DNA from: Pelagophyceae sp. CCMP2097
Lineage: Eukaryota; Sar; Pelagophyceae
Reading direction: 5' to 3'
Assembly (NCBI GenBank): GCA_026770575.1
Contig: MU657168.1
Span: forward strand, 623,807-687,806
DNA: 64,000 nucleotides
Part shown: in pieces, positions 22,513-35,900 of the stretch
How positions within the stretch are numbered: position 1 is the stretch's first letter
Layout: the number at the start of each line of letters is the position of its first letter
Made by a program: the position numbers and the translations under genes
The notes under the pieces: model-generated
What the model was told of the DNA's origin: nothing
Databases searched by the model: none
The model's input: the letters and a program-made list of their open reading frames with translations, nothing else

Positions 22513-25500
22513 TAGCGGCTCGGACGGCTGCGAGGGCGCGGTTGGTGATCCCCGCCGTCCTGGCCATGTTGACGGCGGAGGCGAGGGACGCGCGTTTGTC
22601 CGACGCTGCGTGAGTCCGGCGCTGCCTGTGCGGGATGCGCGAGGGCCGGTTGTTCTCACCGCGCAGGCTAGAGTCCTTTTGGAAGACGCTGCCCTTGGTG
22701 CTGCGCTTGCTAAACGTCTCTGACATGTAGGCTTCAAAGCCGCGCGACCCGGCGACGTGCGTGCATAAAGACATCTCATCGTCGCCGTCGCACATCACCT
22801 CGAGATCCGCCTCAGAGGGCCGGAAGGGCACCGCGCCGTCGTGCAGCGCGGAGAGGCGCTTGGCGATTGGCAGGCGCATGCCCTTGATGTAGTGGCGCAC
22901 GACCTCTTGCGCGCGGAAATCGAGTTTGTATAAATGGCAAAACGAGTCTGCAATCACCGTCAACTCTGCCGTCGCCGCAATCTCGCCGCGGCCTAAAGCG
23001 TCGAAGCGGCAGCTCAGCCGAACCTCGCCGCACTTGCGGCCGCCGTCGTCGCATAGAGCGTGCCACCTTGGCCGCGCGTTTGCAGAGTCTTTGACAGCGA
23101 CTAAGCACGCCCCGAGCTTCTTGCCCGCCAAGCCGCGGCGCCAGTGGTAGGCCGAGACGGTGGCGTGCTCCGTGTTCTGGTACGCCTTGACTCTAAAAGT
23201 CTCGTCGAAGACGGGGGCCGCGGTGTGCTTTCGCACTTTGGTGGAGCACGTCTTGAGGCTCGAACCAAAGACAGTCTTCGAGACGATGACCACTTCCACG
23301 TAGGGGTTGCACAGCGCCGCGCCGGTCACCAGCGACCTTGCCAGGCCGACCTGGTGCGGCAGGCCGCGCGCCGCCACGACGGTGATGTCGAGCGACTTCG
23401 TGGGCACGCCGACGCGCTTGGCCACTTGTTTGAACTCCACATTTGACAAAATCGTCCCTGTCGCAATTGGCTCCTCGTCGCCGCAGCCGTCGACGCTGTG
23501 CGCCACGCCCTGCTGGAAGATGAAGAGAGACGGGTCCGGCTGGCCGATTTGCAAGATGCGCTCGAGCGGGACGCAGACGACGGTGCGCATCTCCGAGACC
23601 ATCGTGGCCACGATACCGGCTTCAAAGCCGCCGTACATCAAAGAGTCGCACAGCTTGGTCAAAGCGGCGCGGTGCAAAATGGCGTTGCGCAAGGCGGTGT
23701 TGAGCTCGGCGAGGACGGCGCCCTCGTCCAGATTCCCGAGTTCGTCGTCCATGTACGCGAAAAAGTCGGCCACCCTCCCCTGCAAGGGCCGTGGGACGCC
23801 CGCGGCGCCCAACATCTTGGCGCAGCAGTTCAACCGCCTCGAGTTGGTCCCGGCCTGGTGGTCGCGGTGCTCGAAATACGAAGTCAAGCAGGCCACGATG
23901 CCGGCGTCGCAGCAAATGGCCCCCACGACCATGGCGGCGATGCAGAGCACCTTTTCGGCGTTGGACTTGATCGAGACGGCCCCGTAGCCGATGGTGGAGC
24001 ACGTGTACAAGGCCCAATAGTACGAATAAAGCCACCTCGTCGAGGCCCGCCCTCGATAAATATTCGAATCGGCGCAGATCCAAACGTTCGACGAAGTCCG
24101 ACGTGCCAAATACGCCTCGCAGCCCGCCGAGTCGTCGGTGAACCAGCCCCACTGTCCGGAAGCGGCGTAGAGCTCGTATCGGCCGAGCGTGTAGAGCGCC
24201 GAAGCGAGCCAGTGGCACACGGTGAGAATGCCGCAGAACAGGATGACCAAGAAGACCATGTCGCCCTTGACCTGGACGCCGCAGTACTCTCCTAGAAAGG
24301 CGAGGCAAGAACGGAAATAGAGATTGAGCTGCCGCGCTCGCAAGACCTGGAACAAGCGTAAAATGTTGAAAAGAGGCGAGTAGTGCTGCTTGCCGAAGCG
24401 CTGCCCCCAGGGCCCCGCCTGGGCCAGGACGGCGATGAGCGAGACCGGGAAGATGCCCAAGACGTCGTTCGCCAGGTCCGCGCGCACGTACAACTCTCGG
24501 AAGTGCTCCGGGTCCTCAACCAGCTTCCCTTGCTTCTTCACCATGAACCTCGTCAAGTTGAGGTAAATGTCGCTGACGTAGACGGCCATGAAGAAGACGT
24601 CGCCGGCGAAGATTGTCGGCTTGTAGTGCCGCGAGAAGGCGATCTCGAACGGCACGCTGATGACAAAGTACAGCGCGCCGGCGAGGCAGAGCAGGAGCCA
24701 GGACCTCTTCAGGATTGAATTCGGGTCGACGAGGAACCGCTCCGTCAGCGGATTCGCCTCGCGGATGACGTGGGCAAAGGCCCTTTGGATCTTGGCGTGT
24801 CGGAGGTTTGGGATCATGGTATCCTTCAACTTCTCTAAAGCTAAGACCTGCAGGTCCGCGTAGTCCCGAATCGTCGCTGATCGGCAGGCCTCGACGAGGC
24901 CCCATTTCGCTAAAAGCTGTTCAAAGTTCGAAAACCGTAACGCAAAGACTTGCGAGTGGTCGATCACCTCTGCCGAGAGCGGGTACAAAACGCGTCCGAA
25001 GAACTCGGCCTCTCCCAAGGCGGCGCGGCCGAGGACGGAGTAGACTTGCCGCGACGCCTCGTCGAGGAGCTGGACGGAACCGAAGAAGACGAGGAAGATA
25101 TTCCAAGCGCACTCGCCCGCTCGGAATAAAAAGTCCTGGGGCATGTACAGGTCGAGATCCAAAATGCAGGCCAAGTCGTCGACAAAGGCGGCTCCCTGGT
25201 CGCGCACGAAGAAGAGGCCGCTGACCATGGAGCCGGCGAGCTCGCCTACGACGGCTGCCCGGAGGTTGTGAGGCAGCATATTCAAGAGACTTGTCCCAGA
25301 GACGCCCTTTTGCACGGCCCACAGTTTGTCGTAGTAGTCGTTGATGCTGCGCTGCACGCTGTCCGGCAGGTAACTTCGGACGCAGTACCTCTGGACGCGC
25401 TCCCGCTGGATGGCGTTGAGCGTCAAAGTGACGTCGAGTTGAGAGACGATGTCCTCCAGGTTCGCGATGATCAAGGTGTACAACGAGACGGAGACGAAGA

Positions 25501-28500
25501 GGCAGATGATGCTGAATTTTGACTCTGCCACGCTCCCAGCGGAGACGTCGCCGTACCCCACCGTGGTGATGGTGGCGGTCCCCCAGTAGAGCGAGGTCAC
25601 GTACTGCCGCCAAAGCAGGCCGTTGCATCCCAAAGAGGGCAGTCTTGCCTTGGAGTACTTTGTGCCCCAGGCCGGGAAGACTGTCGAAGATACGTTTTGG
25701 AGGTGGAGTGCGTTGTCAAATTTGATTTCGCGCCAGCGCACGTTGAGGAGATTCTTGCCCTGGGCCCAATTCTTGCAGCTTTTGCCGCTCGCCGGGTCGG
25801 CGTATTCCGGGCAGCCCAGCGCGCGCCCGCGCGAGTCGGCGATGAAGAAGAAGATGCTCCCGAAGACGTGAGAGGCCGCCAGCATGGCCAGGATCAAACG
25901 CGCCATTCGAGTGCCGTTCTTCGGCAGCTTCAAACCCCACCGAGCGGAAGCGCGCTCGCACCGCTCAAAGTGGTCCCCGATGTAAAAGAGGCGAGCGAGG
26001 CGGTTCAAACCTACGCCACGCTTCCTGCGACGGTTCGGGTTGCCCGGACAAGGGTCGCCCGCCGACAAGGGTCCTCACGGAAGAGGCCGAGGTACTGTAT
26101 CCGCCCCAGGTTGAAGGCGTGCCGCGCGGCCGGGTAGGCGAAGTAGACGACGTCCAAAGGCAGGGAGGCGAAGATTTGCGCGGGGCACCTCCAGGAACGT
26201 CGGTATCTGCGGAAGATCTTTTGCGGGTTTTTCACGAGCTGTTCGCCGTCGTGGTACGCCACGTGCCTCGCGCAAAGGACCACGTCGGCCAAGAAGACGG
26301 CGTCGCCGCAGTAGTCCACCGCCGCCAACGCGGCCATGGCGCCGTCCAACGAATAGCCGGCGCAGAAGCAAATTTTGAGAGGGACGAAGAACGCGTTCCA
26401 GACGTTGAAAAACAGCAGGACAAAGGCCCACGCGCGCATGAATGCGCCCTCGGGGTGCAGCACGCCGCGCGGCATGCGCTCCGCGACCTGGGCCAGCGTC
26501 ACCGCCGTCGCCAAAGCGGTGGACGAGAGGCGCCTTAAAACTTCCCACCCGGCGTCCCTCGTCGGGTCGCGCTTCGGCCGGTACTTGCGCACGCGCCTAG
26601 TGGGTCGGTTCTTGGCCGCTTCGGGACCCGCCACGGGCCTCGCGCAATCCGGACGCGGGTCGATGCCTCTCCATGTCTGCGTGCTTTGCGGCGACGGTCG
26701 GAAACGAGGGCAGCAGCCCCCGGAAGGTGTGCCTCGCCAGGTACCACTGCTCGTTGTACGTCAGGCACCTCGCCGAGTACGGCATCTGCGAGACGGGCCG
26801 TAAGATGGCCTCCTCTGCGAAGAATCCGTTCGGGGCAAGAGTCGCGAGCTTGTCCCCGTCGACTATAATCGCCACCGTCCCCGCTGCCACGAACGACATG
26901 CCGTCGGCGGGTCGGTTCTGGTGGACGACGACCTCGTGCGCGACGTAGAAGCGCTGGCGCAGCTCGAGCATGACCGCTCTCAAGAAGCCGGCTTCCGCGC
27001 CGCGAAAGACCTTGCAACTCAGAATGAGGCGATGCGTCATGTACAAAACGACGTCGTCCCGCAGGTTCGTGGGCATGTACTTGCGCAGCAGCTTGAGCTC
27101 GTCCAGGCCTCCCTTGGCCGCCTCGACGAAGTCAAAGTAGGCCATGACCTTTGCGACCAAATCTTCCGAGAGTTCGCGCTCCGACATAAAACACGATAAA
27201 ACGGCCTTCTTGTGCGAGATGTTGTCCTCGGAGACATCCACCGAGTGGACGAACCCGGTGATGTTCGCCACGACGCCCGCGAAGAAGGTGGCTCCGCACA
27301 TGGCGGAGAAGATGATGAACCACGTCTCCGACACGCTCGTCGGGACAATATCCCCGTACCCGACAGTCGTAAAAGTGACAATCGCAAAGTAGAACGCCCG
27401 CGCAAAGTCGTTTCTGAACAAGTCGCCGCCGCCGCCGAGGCCGTGGATCACGCCCCAGAAGCAGGCCATGTTCACGAGAAGAGTGACCGTCTCGTACGCG
27501 CGCTTCGCAACCGTCACAAACGTCTCCGAGAGCTGCGTGTCGTGCGCCGCGGCGAGGTAGGCGCGGACGTCGCCGAGGTAGACGCTCAGGTTCAAAAAGC
27601 GCGCTAAATGGGGGAAGCGCAGAGCGGCGAACCACATGCAGCCCATTTGAGGCTTCGCCCCTGCTGCTATGAGCGCCGGCGCCAAGGAGAGCCAGGGAAA
27701 CGCGGCGAAGCAGTCGACCTTGAATCGGCACGAAGCGCGGTAGTTGCGCCAGATTGCAGAAGAGTCGTTGACTCGAGTCGTCTGACGGTTCACAATGTCG
27801 TGGTAACTCAACGTCGTCGCTCTCAACACAATCTCGACCCAGAAGACGGCGTCGATGGCCAGGTCCGTGAGAAGCGAATCGTCGCTTCGGAGGCACTGCT
27901 TCGTCGATGAAAAAGGTGTATCCTCCGTCGCGTACCGCATCATCCGAATGGGAGTATTCACCAGCTGCGACATGACCGCCAGAAAGAGCACCGGCTCCCA
28001 AAACGCGTGGAACCGCGCGTCCGGCGCGATCTTCCAGCCGTCGCCCGCCGCCGCCGCCTGCGCCAGCGCCGCTAAAGACTCGGCCTTTGCCTCGCCGTCC
28101 GCGTCGGCGCCAGCCAGCATCGCGTGCGCCCCGCGCCAGCAGCGCAGCCTTAACCTGTAAGCCTCGATCATGGCCTGGACGCCGCGGTCCTTCTCCTCGA
28201 CTTTGATGTGCAGCTCGTCTAAGACGCGCTTGAACGCCGGGTACGTGAGCACGAAGACTTCTGTGAACGCATCCGACGTTTTAATCGCCACGGGGTGCTT
28301 CACGTCCAGCACGAGCTGAAAGTCGCCGACGTAGTCGCCCGAGACGAGCTCGGCCAACGGCGCGGGCGACTTGATCGAGAAGACTAAGAGCGTGCCCACT
28401 CGGACCACGAGGAGCTCCCTGTGCTTCTCGTGGGCGTAGATCACCGTAGAGTCCGGCTGGAAGACGCGCGTGTCCAGGGCCAGCGCCATCTTCCTCGCGC

Positions 28501-30599
28501 ACTCGTCGGAGTGGCCGCGGTGCCTCGGGGCGAAGAATGGGACCTGGAGGAGCATTCGAATTTGCTCCTCGGCCACCAATTCTCGGAGCTTTGGTGGCAT
28601 CTCGCCGGAGATGGTCGCGTCCAGCATGCCGTACTGCTTCGAGTAGAGGTACTCCTGGACGCCCGAGATGCGCGAGCGGAGGCCGTCTGGGAGGTCGCGA
28701 TTCTTGATCAACGAATTTATCTTCGAAACGTCGTCCAAATGCCTCCCCTCCAAGACGTTTGCGTTGGCGAAGATGGACGTCATGTTCGCGACCATGGATG
28801 CATACGTGAACGCGCCCGTGATCATGAGGAACAAAGTGAATCGAATCTCCGTTTCAGAGGCCGGCGAGACGCTGTCCCCGTACCCAATCGTGAAAAACGT
28901 CTGCACCATAAAGTAGATCATGCGCGCGACCACGCTCGTCCAGGCGTGGCGGTGCTCCAAGAAGACGGCGTCGTTGGCGACCCAGTTGCGAGGCGTCGAT
29001 GAAGTCCGGAAGCGGCCCGTGACTAGAGTGCCGTTGATCCACTTATCCCGCTGAGCGTGCTTCGAGTCGCCGTAGACGCAAAACCTACAAACGGCGTCCG
29101 ACCAAGGCGCCCGGCAAACGAGGCTCCCAAAGGCCAACGGGCGCCTCTGACGGTCTCCGCGGCCCAAAGGGCGGAGACGGCGCGGCCAAAGGGCAATCCG
29201 ACCGTGCCGCGGAATTTTCCATGCGCCCGGGGCAGCGCCGTCCGCCGAGGCGGCGTTTCCCGGCCTCTCGAGGCCTTTCCGCGGCCGGCGAAGCCTTTTG
29301 GCGGCCGGCTCGGCCCGCGGGCCGCGTCCGAGGCCGCCCCGGCCCCCGCGAAAGGGGCGCCGGTCTTGACGGTCTGAGCTGCGGGTCTGCGTCGTTGCAG
29401 GCGATGTAAAAGTACATGGAACCGAAGCTAGAGAGACGCGTGGGGTCGGGATCCCAATACACCGAGCCTCTCCCCGTCGCCGGCGCCCGGCGCGCCCGGC
29501 CAAAAAGGCGAGAGAAACCCCGGCTGCCGGTCCCTGGTGCCGCGCAAAGGCTGCGCCGTCGGGATTTCCCCGACGTCGGGCGCTGGACGAACGCACGTCG
29601 TGAAGCACATAATCAGATAAACGCCAATCTTGCACATTCGGAATTGGGGCTCGTTCAGGTCCGCGACGCCGCCGCGCGCGAGCATGTGCTTGACTGCGAT
29701 GAGTTGCGCGTTGCACATGAGAATGCGCGACGACCGCGTCATGCGCGCGACTTTCAAGCAAGAAAGCCGCGCGATGCGCCGAGACTTGGTGCCGTCGCCG
29801 GGCAGGGCCAGCTTGCAGACGCCGCGCCACCGCCCGTTCCTACGGATCGCAAACCCGTCGGCCCCTGCGGAGACAAGCGCCGACTACCCCCCTCGTTTCA
29901 TTTCCCGCACTCGGCGCGGGTTGGCGCACGGCAGCGATAGGAGGGGCGACATGGCCAGGAGGTTGATCTTGAAGCGCGCCGAGGCGAGGTACGTGTCGTG
30001 GATGACTTTGTGGTTCAGAACAATTTCTTTAGAGTCCTACGCCCGCTGCATTTCGGCCTTTGGCGGCGGCGAGGCGCCGTCGCGGCTGAGAGCACAAAAG
30101 GCGCGCGACCCCCGCGATCCAAAGTCGCGGCCGGCAAAAGCCCGCGCTTTTCGTGAAGGCATGCTCGTCGTTCGAGGTCCCTTTTACGCGCACCGGCCCC
30201 GGCACGTCCAAAAGGCCTTTCTCCTTCTCTCACCTCGTCGACGTGGCCGAAGAGGAACCCCGTGCACGTGTCCAGGGCGAAGAGGACGTCGATGGCGAAG
30301 TCGACGAGTCGGAGCTTGCTCAGAACAGATCTCTGCCTCGGCGGCGTGGCCACGAGAATGGGTGTCACGTTGCAACTGTAGAAAATGGCCACAAAAACGA
30401 GCGCATCCCAGTACATCCGCAACCTCGAGTCCGGCTCCACGACGGGCAGCCACGCCCGGATCGCCGCCAGCGGTCGGGGTAAACGGCAGCCCGCGCTGCT
30501 CCGCCGCCTAGCGCACACCACCGGCGCCACCACGGCCAGCGCCGCGGCTTCCGACTCCCGCCGCGCCGCACCGCCGACGGGCGAGCCTAACTCGTCCAT
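22493..30599 (-). CDS. Four-repeat K+/cyclic-nucleotide-gated-type channel with C-terminal C2 domain
   Basis: Seven exons, phase-consistent: 30599-30234, 30036-29930, 29839-29597, 29469-29371, 29084-26655, 26596-26079, 26010-22493; 2,426 residues. Four six-helix channel repeats lie in one chain. Their selectivity filters are TIGYGD (about residue 340), TVGYGD (about 847), TVGYGD (about 1408) and TIGYGA (about 1930). Arg-bearing S4 segments are seen, e.g. SRRIARLSCLKVARMTRSSR (repeat I) and RLNRLARLF (repeat III). Each pore is followed by a C-linker and a cNBD-like barrel, but the conserved phosphate-cassette arginine is not obvious in any of them. After repeat IV a short barrel leads into a C2 domain (KSLDITVVAARG, about 2128-2240). 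Ordinary EAG/KAT/CNG subunits have one repeat; the four-in-one design recalls CNGK of sea urchin sperm. It should form a pseudo-tetramer in a membrane. Weakest splice calls are the GTCCGG donor at 26654, the GTCAAG donor at 29370 and the acceptor at 29470. Confidence 0.85.
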
Positions 30600-30992
30600 G
30601 CGCCGCCCCGGCGCGACCCCCGCGCGCCGCAGCGCAGGTCCCTGGTCGATCGGTCGAAAAGGGTGTCGAAAAGTTGGAACTGTTTCCTGGGCACTGCAGG
30701 ATAGGGTCCTGAAACTGTTTCCACGCTTGAAGCACGCTTGAAGCGCCGCCGCGTTCCGCCGGAGGGCGCTTCGGGGCGGGGCCGCGGCCTATAAGGCTGG
30801 CGGCGACGTCGCCTCGGGCGTGCGGTCTCCATGGGGCTTCCGAGTCACTCCCCGGATCACGGCTCGGGTGACGGGTCGACCAAAGCGCAACGTTGCTCGT
30901 CGTCTATCTCAAAAGCGGCCTCGCGCGATTGCCAGGTTGGGTCAAGGACGACGCGGCGGGTATAGTTACGAGGCGGCGCCGGCGGCAAGGCG
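30600..30992. other. Intergenic gap between channel and DUS3 genes
   Basis: No ORF here looks like a protein family. AACTGTTTCC-like sequences occur in near-direct copies around 30677 and 30711. The promoter of the channel gene and the 3' end of the DUS3 transcript should both lie here. Confidence 0.5.
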
Positions 30993-32817
30993 TCAGCCCC
31001 ACTCGGAGAGGGCCTGGGAGTTTCCGCCGTTGTCAAAGGCGTTGCTCCGGTGCTTGGGCAGGAAGTTGAAGTTGTCCGGCGCCGGCGGGAGCACGAGGTT
31101 CGAGAGCGTGACCCAGTCCTCCGCGTTCGTCGAGGCCATGAGCGTCTCGAGGTCGTTGCGGCCGACAAAGGCGGGGGGCCGGTCGTTGAGGCGCTGCGGT
31201 AACACGTCCAAAAGCCCCACGGGCGTGTAGCGGTACAAGAACGAGAGCCATTCGAGCAAAAAGCGCCGAGTGCGCGCAACGCCGCACTCGTCGGCGCCCC
31301 AGTGGTCCAAGCCGAAGCGGGCAAAGTCTTTGAGTACGTCCAAACGCTCGCCGCTGGAGATATCCCAGGCGCGCTGCTCCTTGATCTCAGTCGGCAACCA
31401 GGGCTTGATCAGCGCGCCGCGCGCGAGCATGGCCGTGTCCGCGGCGTGCGGCGCCGCCGCGCGCTTCTCGGAAAAATCGGCCCAACTGAAGACGTCGCCG
31501 TTGCCGACGATGGGGATCGACGGGACGCAGTCGTCCTGCGATTCCGCCACGTGGTCAATGTACTCCCAGTTCGCGCTGCGCGAGTACCGCGCCAGCCGCG
31601 AACGGCCGTGCACCTAAGCGGGGCCCTTGCGCGCCGTGCACCGAGGGCGCGGTCGCGAAACGTCTCACGAAGATGGCTGCGATTCTGCCCTCAAACGATG
31701 CGGACCAGGACTGCCCGAGGCCGGCGAGCGTGTGCGCGATGGGCGTGTCGTCCTTCCAGCCGGTGCGCATCTTGAACGTGACGCTTCCAGGGAAGCTGCC
31801 CAGCGCCGCCTCGACGACCGACTGCATCTTCCCAGTCTTCGTCATCAGTGCCGCGCCCATGCCCTGGTTGCAGATGAGGTCGATCGGGCACCCCATGTTG
31901 ATGTCCACCTATGAAGCGCGTCACCGAGTTGATAAAGGGGGCGAGGACTTACAAAGTCAACCGCGCAGTATTTCGTTAGCAGCTCCCCGAGGTGCGCCAT
32001 CTTCTCCGGATTGCTGCATGCCACCTGGACGCCGAAGCACTTCTCCTCGGAATGGCGCCGCAGCAGAGCCCACTCTGAGGCCTGGCCTTGCCTGTGTTGG
32101 GCGGTCAGTCGCGGCGAGGGGCCTCTTCTGGGGCGCGGGTAAGCGCAGGAGGTTGTCGGCGACGGCCATCTCGCCGCAGGTGATGTCGGCGCCATATTTC
32201 GTGAGGATTCGGCGAAAGGGCAGATTGCCCACGGTCGTGAGCGGCGCCACGTACACTTTTCCGCGAAAGTCGACGAGCTTGCGCTCGCGCAGCGCGGGCG
32301 TGCCCGCCCACGCCGCCGCGCTCTCGGGCACGGCGGCCAGCGCCGCCGCGTCGGCGGCGATGGCCGCGGCCACGCCCGCGTCGGGGTCCGCGGCGCGGCC
32401 GAACGGCGGTTCCGGCCAGTAGTCGTACTTCTTCGACCGCAGCAGTCTGATCACAGAAAGGTCGAGGCGGTTGGCCTCGTCGGCGAGGCCGGCGGGGTCG
32501 CCTTGGGTTTTTGCGACGTCACCTTTTGCTTCTCTCGGCCGCTTCGTGTTCTGCCCGCGCTGCTTCTTCGCCGCGGGCGGCTTGGAAGCGTCGCGGTCGT
32601 CGACCAACCCGACGCGGTGCGTCTCCAAGAGGTACTCGGGCTTGACGCATTGGATGTGGCGCGAGACGCAGTCGGACTGGCGAGCAGTACGCGCCTCCGC
32701 AGTCTCCACCCGCGGCGCAGGGATGACGTCCACCATCGAAGGCACCACCACGGGCACAATCACCACCGGCGCCACTTGCACGTCCGCCGCCGCCACGAGA
32801 GCCGCCGCGTCGGCCAT
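30993..32817 (-). CDS. DUS3: tRNA-dihydrouridine synthase 3
   Basis: Four exons: 32817-32147, 32091-31953, 31908-31669, 31613-30993; 556 residues. The FMN-barrel core matches DUS3: [29 protein letters not shown], then [13 protein letters not shown] after the first splice. The INMGCPIDL segment holds the catalytic cysteine. The C-terminus carries [33 protein letters not shown] and FLPKHRSNA. The enzyme reduces uridine to dihydrouridine in tRNA variable loops. The N-terminus is shorter than in human DUS3L and I see no CCCH zinc fingers. Introns are 55, 44 and 55 bases. The first (32092-32146) must start with GC rather than GT to keep the conserved NLLQGQ. It is divergent from the coiled-coil gene, 158 bases between ATGs. 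Confidence 0.93.
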
Positions 32818-32975
32818 GCTTCTTGCAGATCGGTTCTTTCGCCAAACTGCAAATGCATCTAGGCTGGAGGGAGAGAGAGGCCCGGTCGCAGCGCGACGAA
32901 GCGCGAACGGGACGCGAACAGCGCGGCCGGCGCCCATTCGACGCGTTGCCCTCTTCAGAGTGCGCGGGGCCCGCC

Positions 32976-35900
32976 ATGGGCGACGACTCGGACTCGCACG
33001 GAACGGTGGACGCGGACGTGCTCAAGCGCGAGCAGGCTCTGGGTGCGATGCAGACCGAACTGCACCGCCTCTTCGGCTTCGACGGCGGCGCGGTGGGCCT
33101 CGTCCAGTTGGACGTCTCCGCGCTGCATCGGTTCCTTGGGGACGTGGGGGAGAAGCTGTCTGACCACGACAAACTCCTGATCCAACCGCCCTGGCTCCAG
33201 TGAGTCCGAATCCAACCGCCCTGGCTCCAGTGAGCCCTTTCCTCCTCCCATCTTTGCCCGCGAATGATTTAGGCACCTGCAGAAGAAGCAATCGGCGCTG
33301 GAGAAGCAGGTTGCAGAAATGGGCGGCGAGCTGGCCTCGATGCGTCTAGAGGTGCAGCGCGCCCGCGACGCCGCCGAAAACGCACAGTCCAACGCGCCGT
33401 CGAACCGGCAAGCTGCGCCCGAGGGCGGCCCGCGGCGCACCGACGAGCTCGAGTCGCACGTGCAGGGCGCCGAAGACAACGGCGCCGTCGCCGAGGGCGG
33501 CGCCGAGGGCGGCCACGCGGCGGCGCCGGCTGCGGCGCCTGCCGAAGACGACGGCGCGCGCGCGTCCCCTGGCGAGGCGCCGGAGGGCGCGGGCCGGCCG
33601 TCCTTTGACTATGTGTCGCGGGACGAGGTCGCGTCTCGTCTACGCCAACTCCGGCAGGACTGCGTCCCTCGCGCGGAGCTGGAGCGGCGGCTGGCTTCCG
33701 TGCTCGATTCGGCGGCGCGCGCGGACGGCGTGGCGCGGCTGGACGTCAAGGCGCAGCTCGTGTCGTTTTCGATTGACTTGGAGCGTATGCGCAAGACGGT
33801 CGACGTAGCCCCCTCGATGATAGAAGTCGAGGCTCTCAAGGAACTCTACGGCGGCAAGCTCAAGGCCTTCAAGGTCCTTGTGCTGGAGCGCGTTGCAAAG
33901 GCGGAGCGCGACGCGCGCTTGGACGCGTCGGCCGACGTTTTGCGCCTCGAGGACGAAGTCCACGCCTCAAACGCGCTTGCCGCCGGAACCATTGAGGCTC
34001 TCCAGGCATCCGCTTTGCAGCTGCAGGACGAGGTCTTACTCGTCGGCGACGAGACGCGCAAGGCGGCCGGGCGCTTGGAGGGCAAGATGGACGAGGCTCA
34101 GGCAGGGTTGGAGAGGCGCGTCTCCGCCGTGCGCCAAGAAGTCCAAGCGCAGACGGACCGCCTCTGCGAGGTTCACGCCACTTCCGCGGCGCTGGACTCG
34201 AGTTTATCCGCGATGAGCCTGCGCTCGTCGGAGACGGCTGCGATGGTTGGGGAAGAGGGATCCAGAAATAGAAAGGTCCTCGCAGAGACCAAAGCCGAAA
34301 TCTCCTTCCTCAAGTCGCTCATCGACGGCAACACGCAGCAGTACAAGCACATGAAGGATGGGTCGCAGGAGCTGGACTCGAAGATGGACGGCTTAGAGTC
34401 TACGTTGGCCGACGTTTCGAAAAATGCGACTTTGCATTCCGACAAAATTGGCGCCGTCGAGGACCGCGCCTCCAAGCTCGACGAGTTGATGCCGTCCTTC
34501 AAGGCGGCCGACGCGGCGACGGACGCGAATCTCGAGGCTTTCAAGGTCGAGTCTTGCAAATCGAGTGCGGCGTGCAAATCTCATTTAGCAAACTTACAGG
34601 CCGACCAGGTGGCGCAGCAGGCGCGCGTCGGCAAGGTGGAGCACGAGGTCTATCACGTCCTGCCGCCAAAGCTCTCGGAGCTGGACCTGACTCTGGGCGT
34701 TTTGAGAGACGCGCACGCGCAACAGAAGAATGCTCAAGACGACTGGAACGAGCGCACTCTGGCGCAGGCGCACGAGGCGGACCAGCGCGCTTTCGCAGAC
34801 GCCGAGGCCGCGCGCGCCACGGGCCAGGCGCACGCCTTGGCGATTTCGGGTTTGGAGTCCAAGGCCGAGGCGGCGGCTTTATCTTCCGCGGCGACTGCTG
34901 ACCACGTGCGGAGCCTCGAGCGCGCGGTGGCTGCCAACCACGGCGCCGTCTCGGCGGCGGTGCGCGCCTTGACGACGGACAGCGAAGCGCGGTTTGACCT
35001 GGGTGAGGCGCAGCTTCCTTTGGAGATTTCCAAGCTGAGGTCGCACGTGAAATCCCTCTTCGACTCGATGGAAGAAGAGCTGACTTCGAAAATCAAGCAC
35101 TCGCACAACTCGCCCATCCATCTGACCGCGGCGGACCAGAAGGAGTATCTCAGGCACCAGGCGCAGGAGCTGGCCAAGCTTGATATCCGCTTCGAACAGC
35201 AGGCGCACGACAAGGGCAAACCTGCCAAGGAGCTGCCGCGCGACGTGTGCCGCGCGATTTCTCTGGTGACTCAGGAGATGGCTGAGTATATCGCGCAAAA
35301 GGCCGACGTCTGGGCCGTGGAGCAGCACATTCACGGAGCGGCGGAAGACCACCCCTACGCCGACAACACCGTGGAAGCTCGAAGGCAACGGATCGCGGAG
35401 AACTTTATGGATCTACTGGCCGAAGAGGTCGAGCGCCGGCACCCCGACGCGGGGGCGGTGAGGATGGACGCGCGCCGCAAGATAAATGCCAAGATTCGAG
35501 GCGCCCTCGAAATGTCCCTGTCGAAAATGGACCAGGTCATGGTCGTCGGCAACTCGCGCCTGCTGACGCGGCAGCTCCACGTCCCAAAGTGCGTCACCTG
35601 CGACCGGCCCCTGCACAACGCCCACAACGCCTACAAAGACGTGGCCGCCAGAGCTTCGACCATCGTCGAGCACCTCTCCAGACCAGAGTCTTCGGCCGCC
35701 TTCCCGCGGCCGCTGACGGAGCTCGGCCTGCGCGCCACGACGGCGTCGGCGGCGGCGCTGCGCGGCCAGAGCGGGTCACAGCTCTACGCCACGCAGGTCA
35801 GACACCAAGTGGACATCACGGACAGGCTCAACACTTCAGAGGGCAGCCGGTCGGCGCAGATCAAGGCGAATACGATCATGCGCGGCGGGTTTCGGATGCC

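Noticed and set aside
29090..29360. GC-rich stretch with many GGCC/AAAGG blocks as an exon
   Set aside because: It falls inside the intron between channel exons 4 and 5; in every frame it is low-complexity and the flanking splice sites keep phase.
26597..29830. Independent 1,077-codon channel gene
   Set aside because: The ORF is only the middle of the four-repeat gene. Its first 250 codons read through introns as Arg-rich nonsense, and its end runs past a splice donor.
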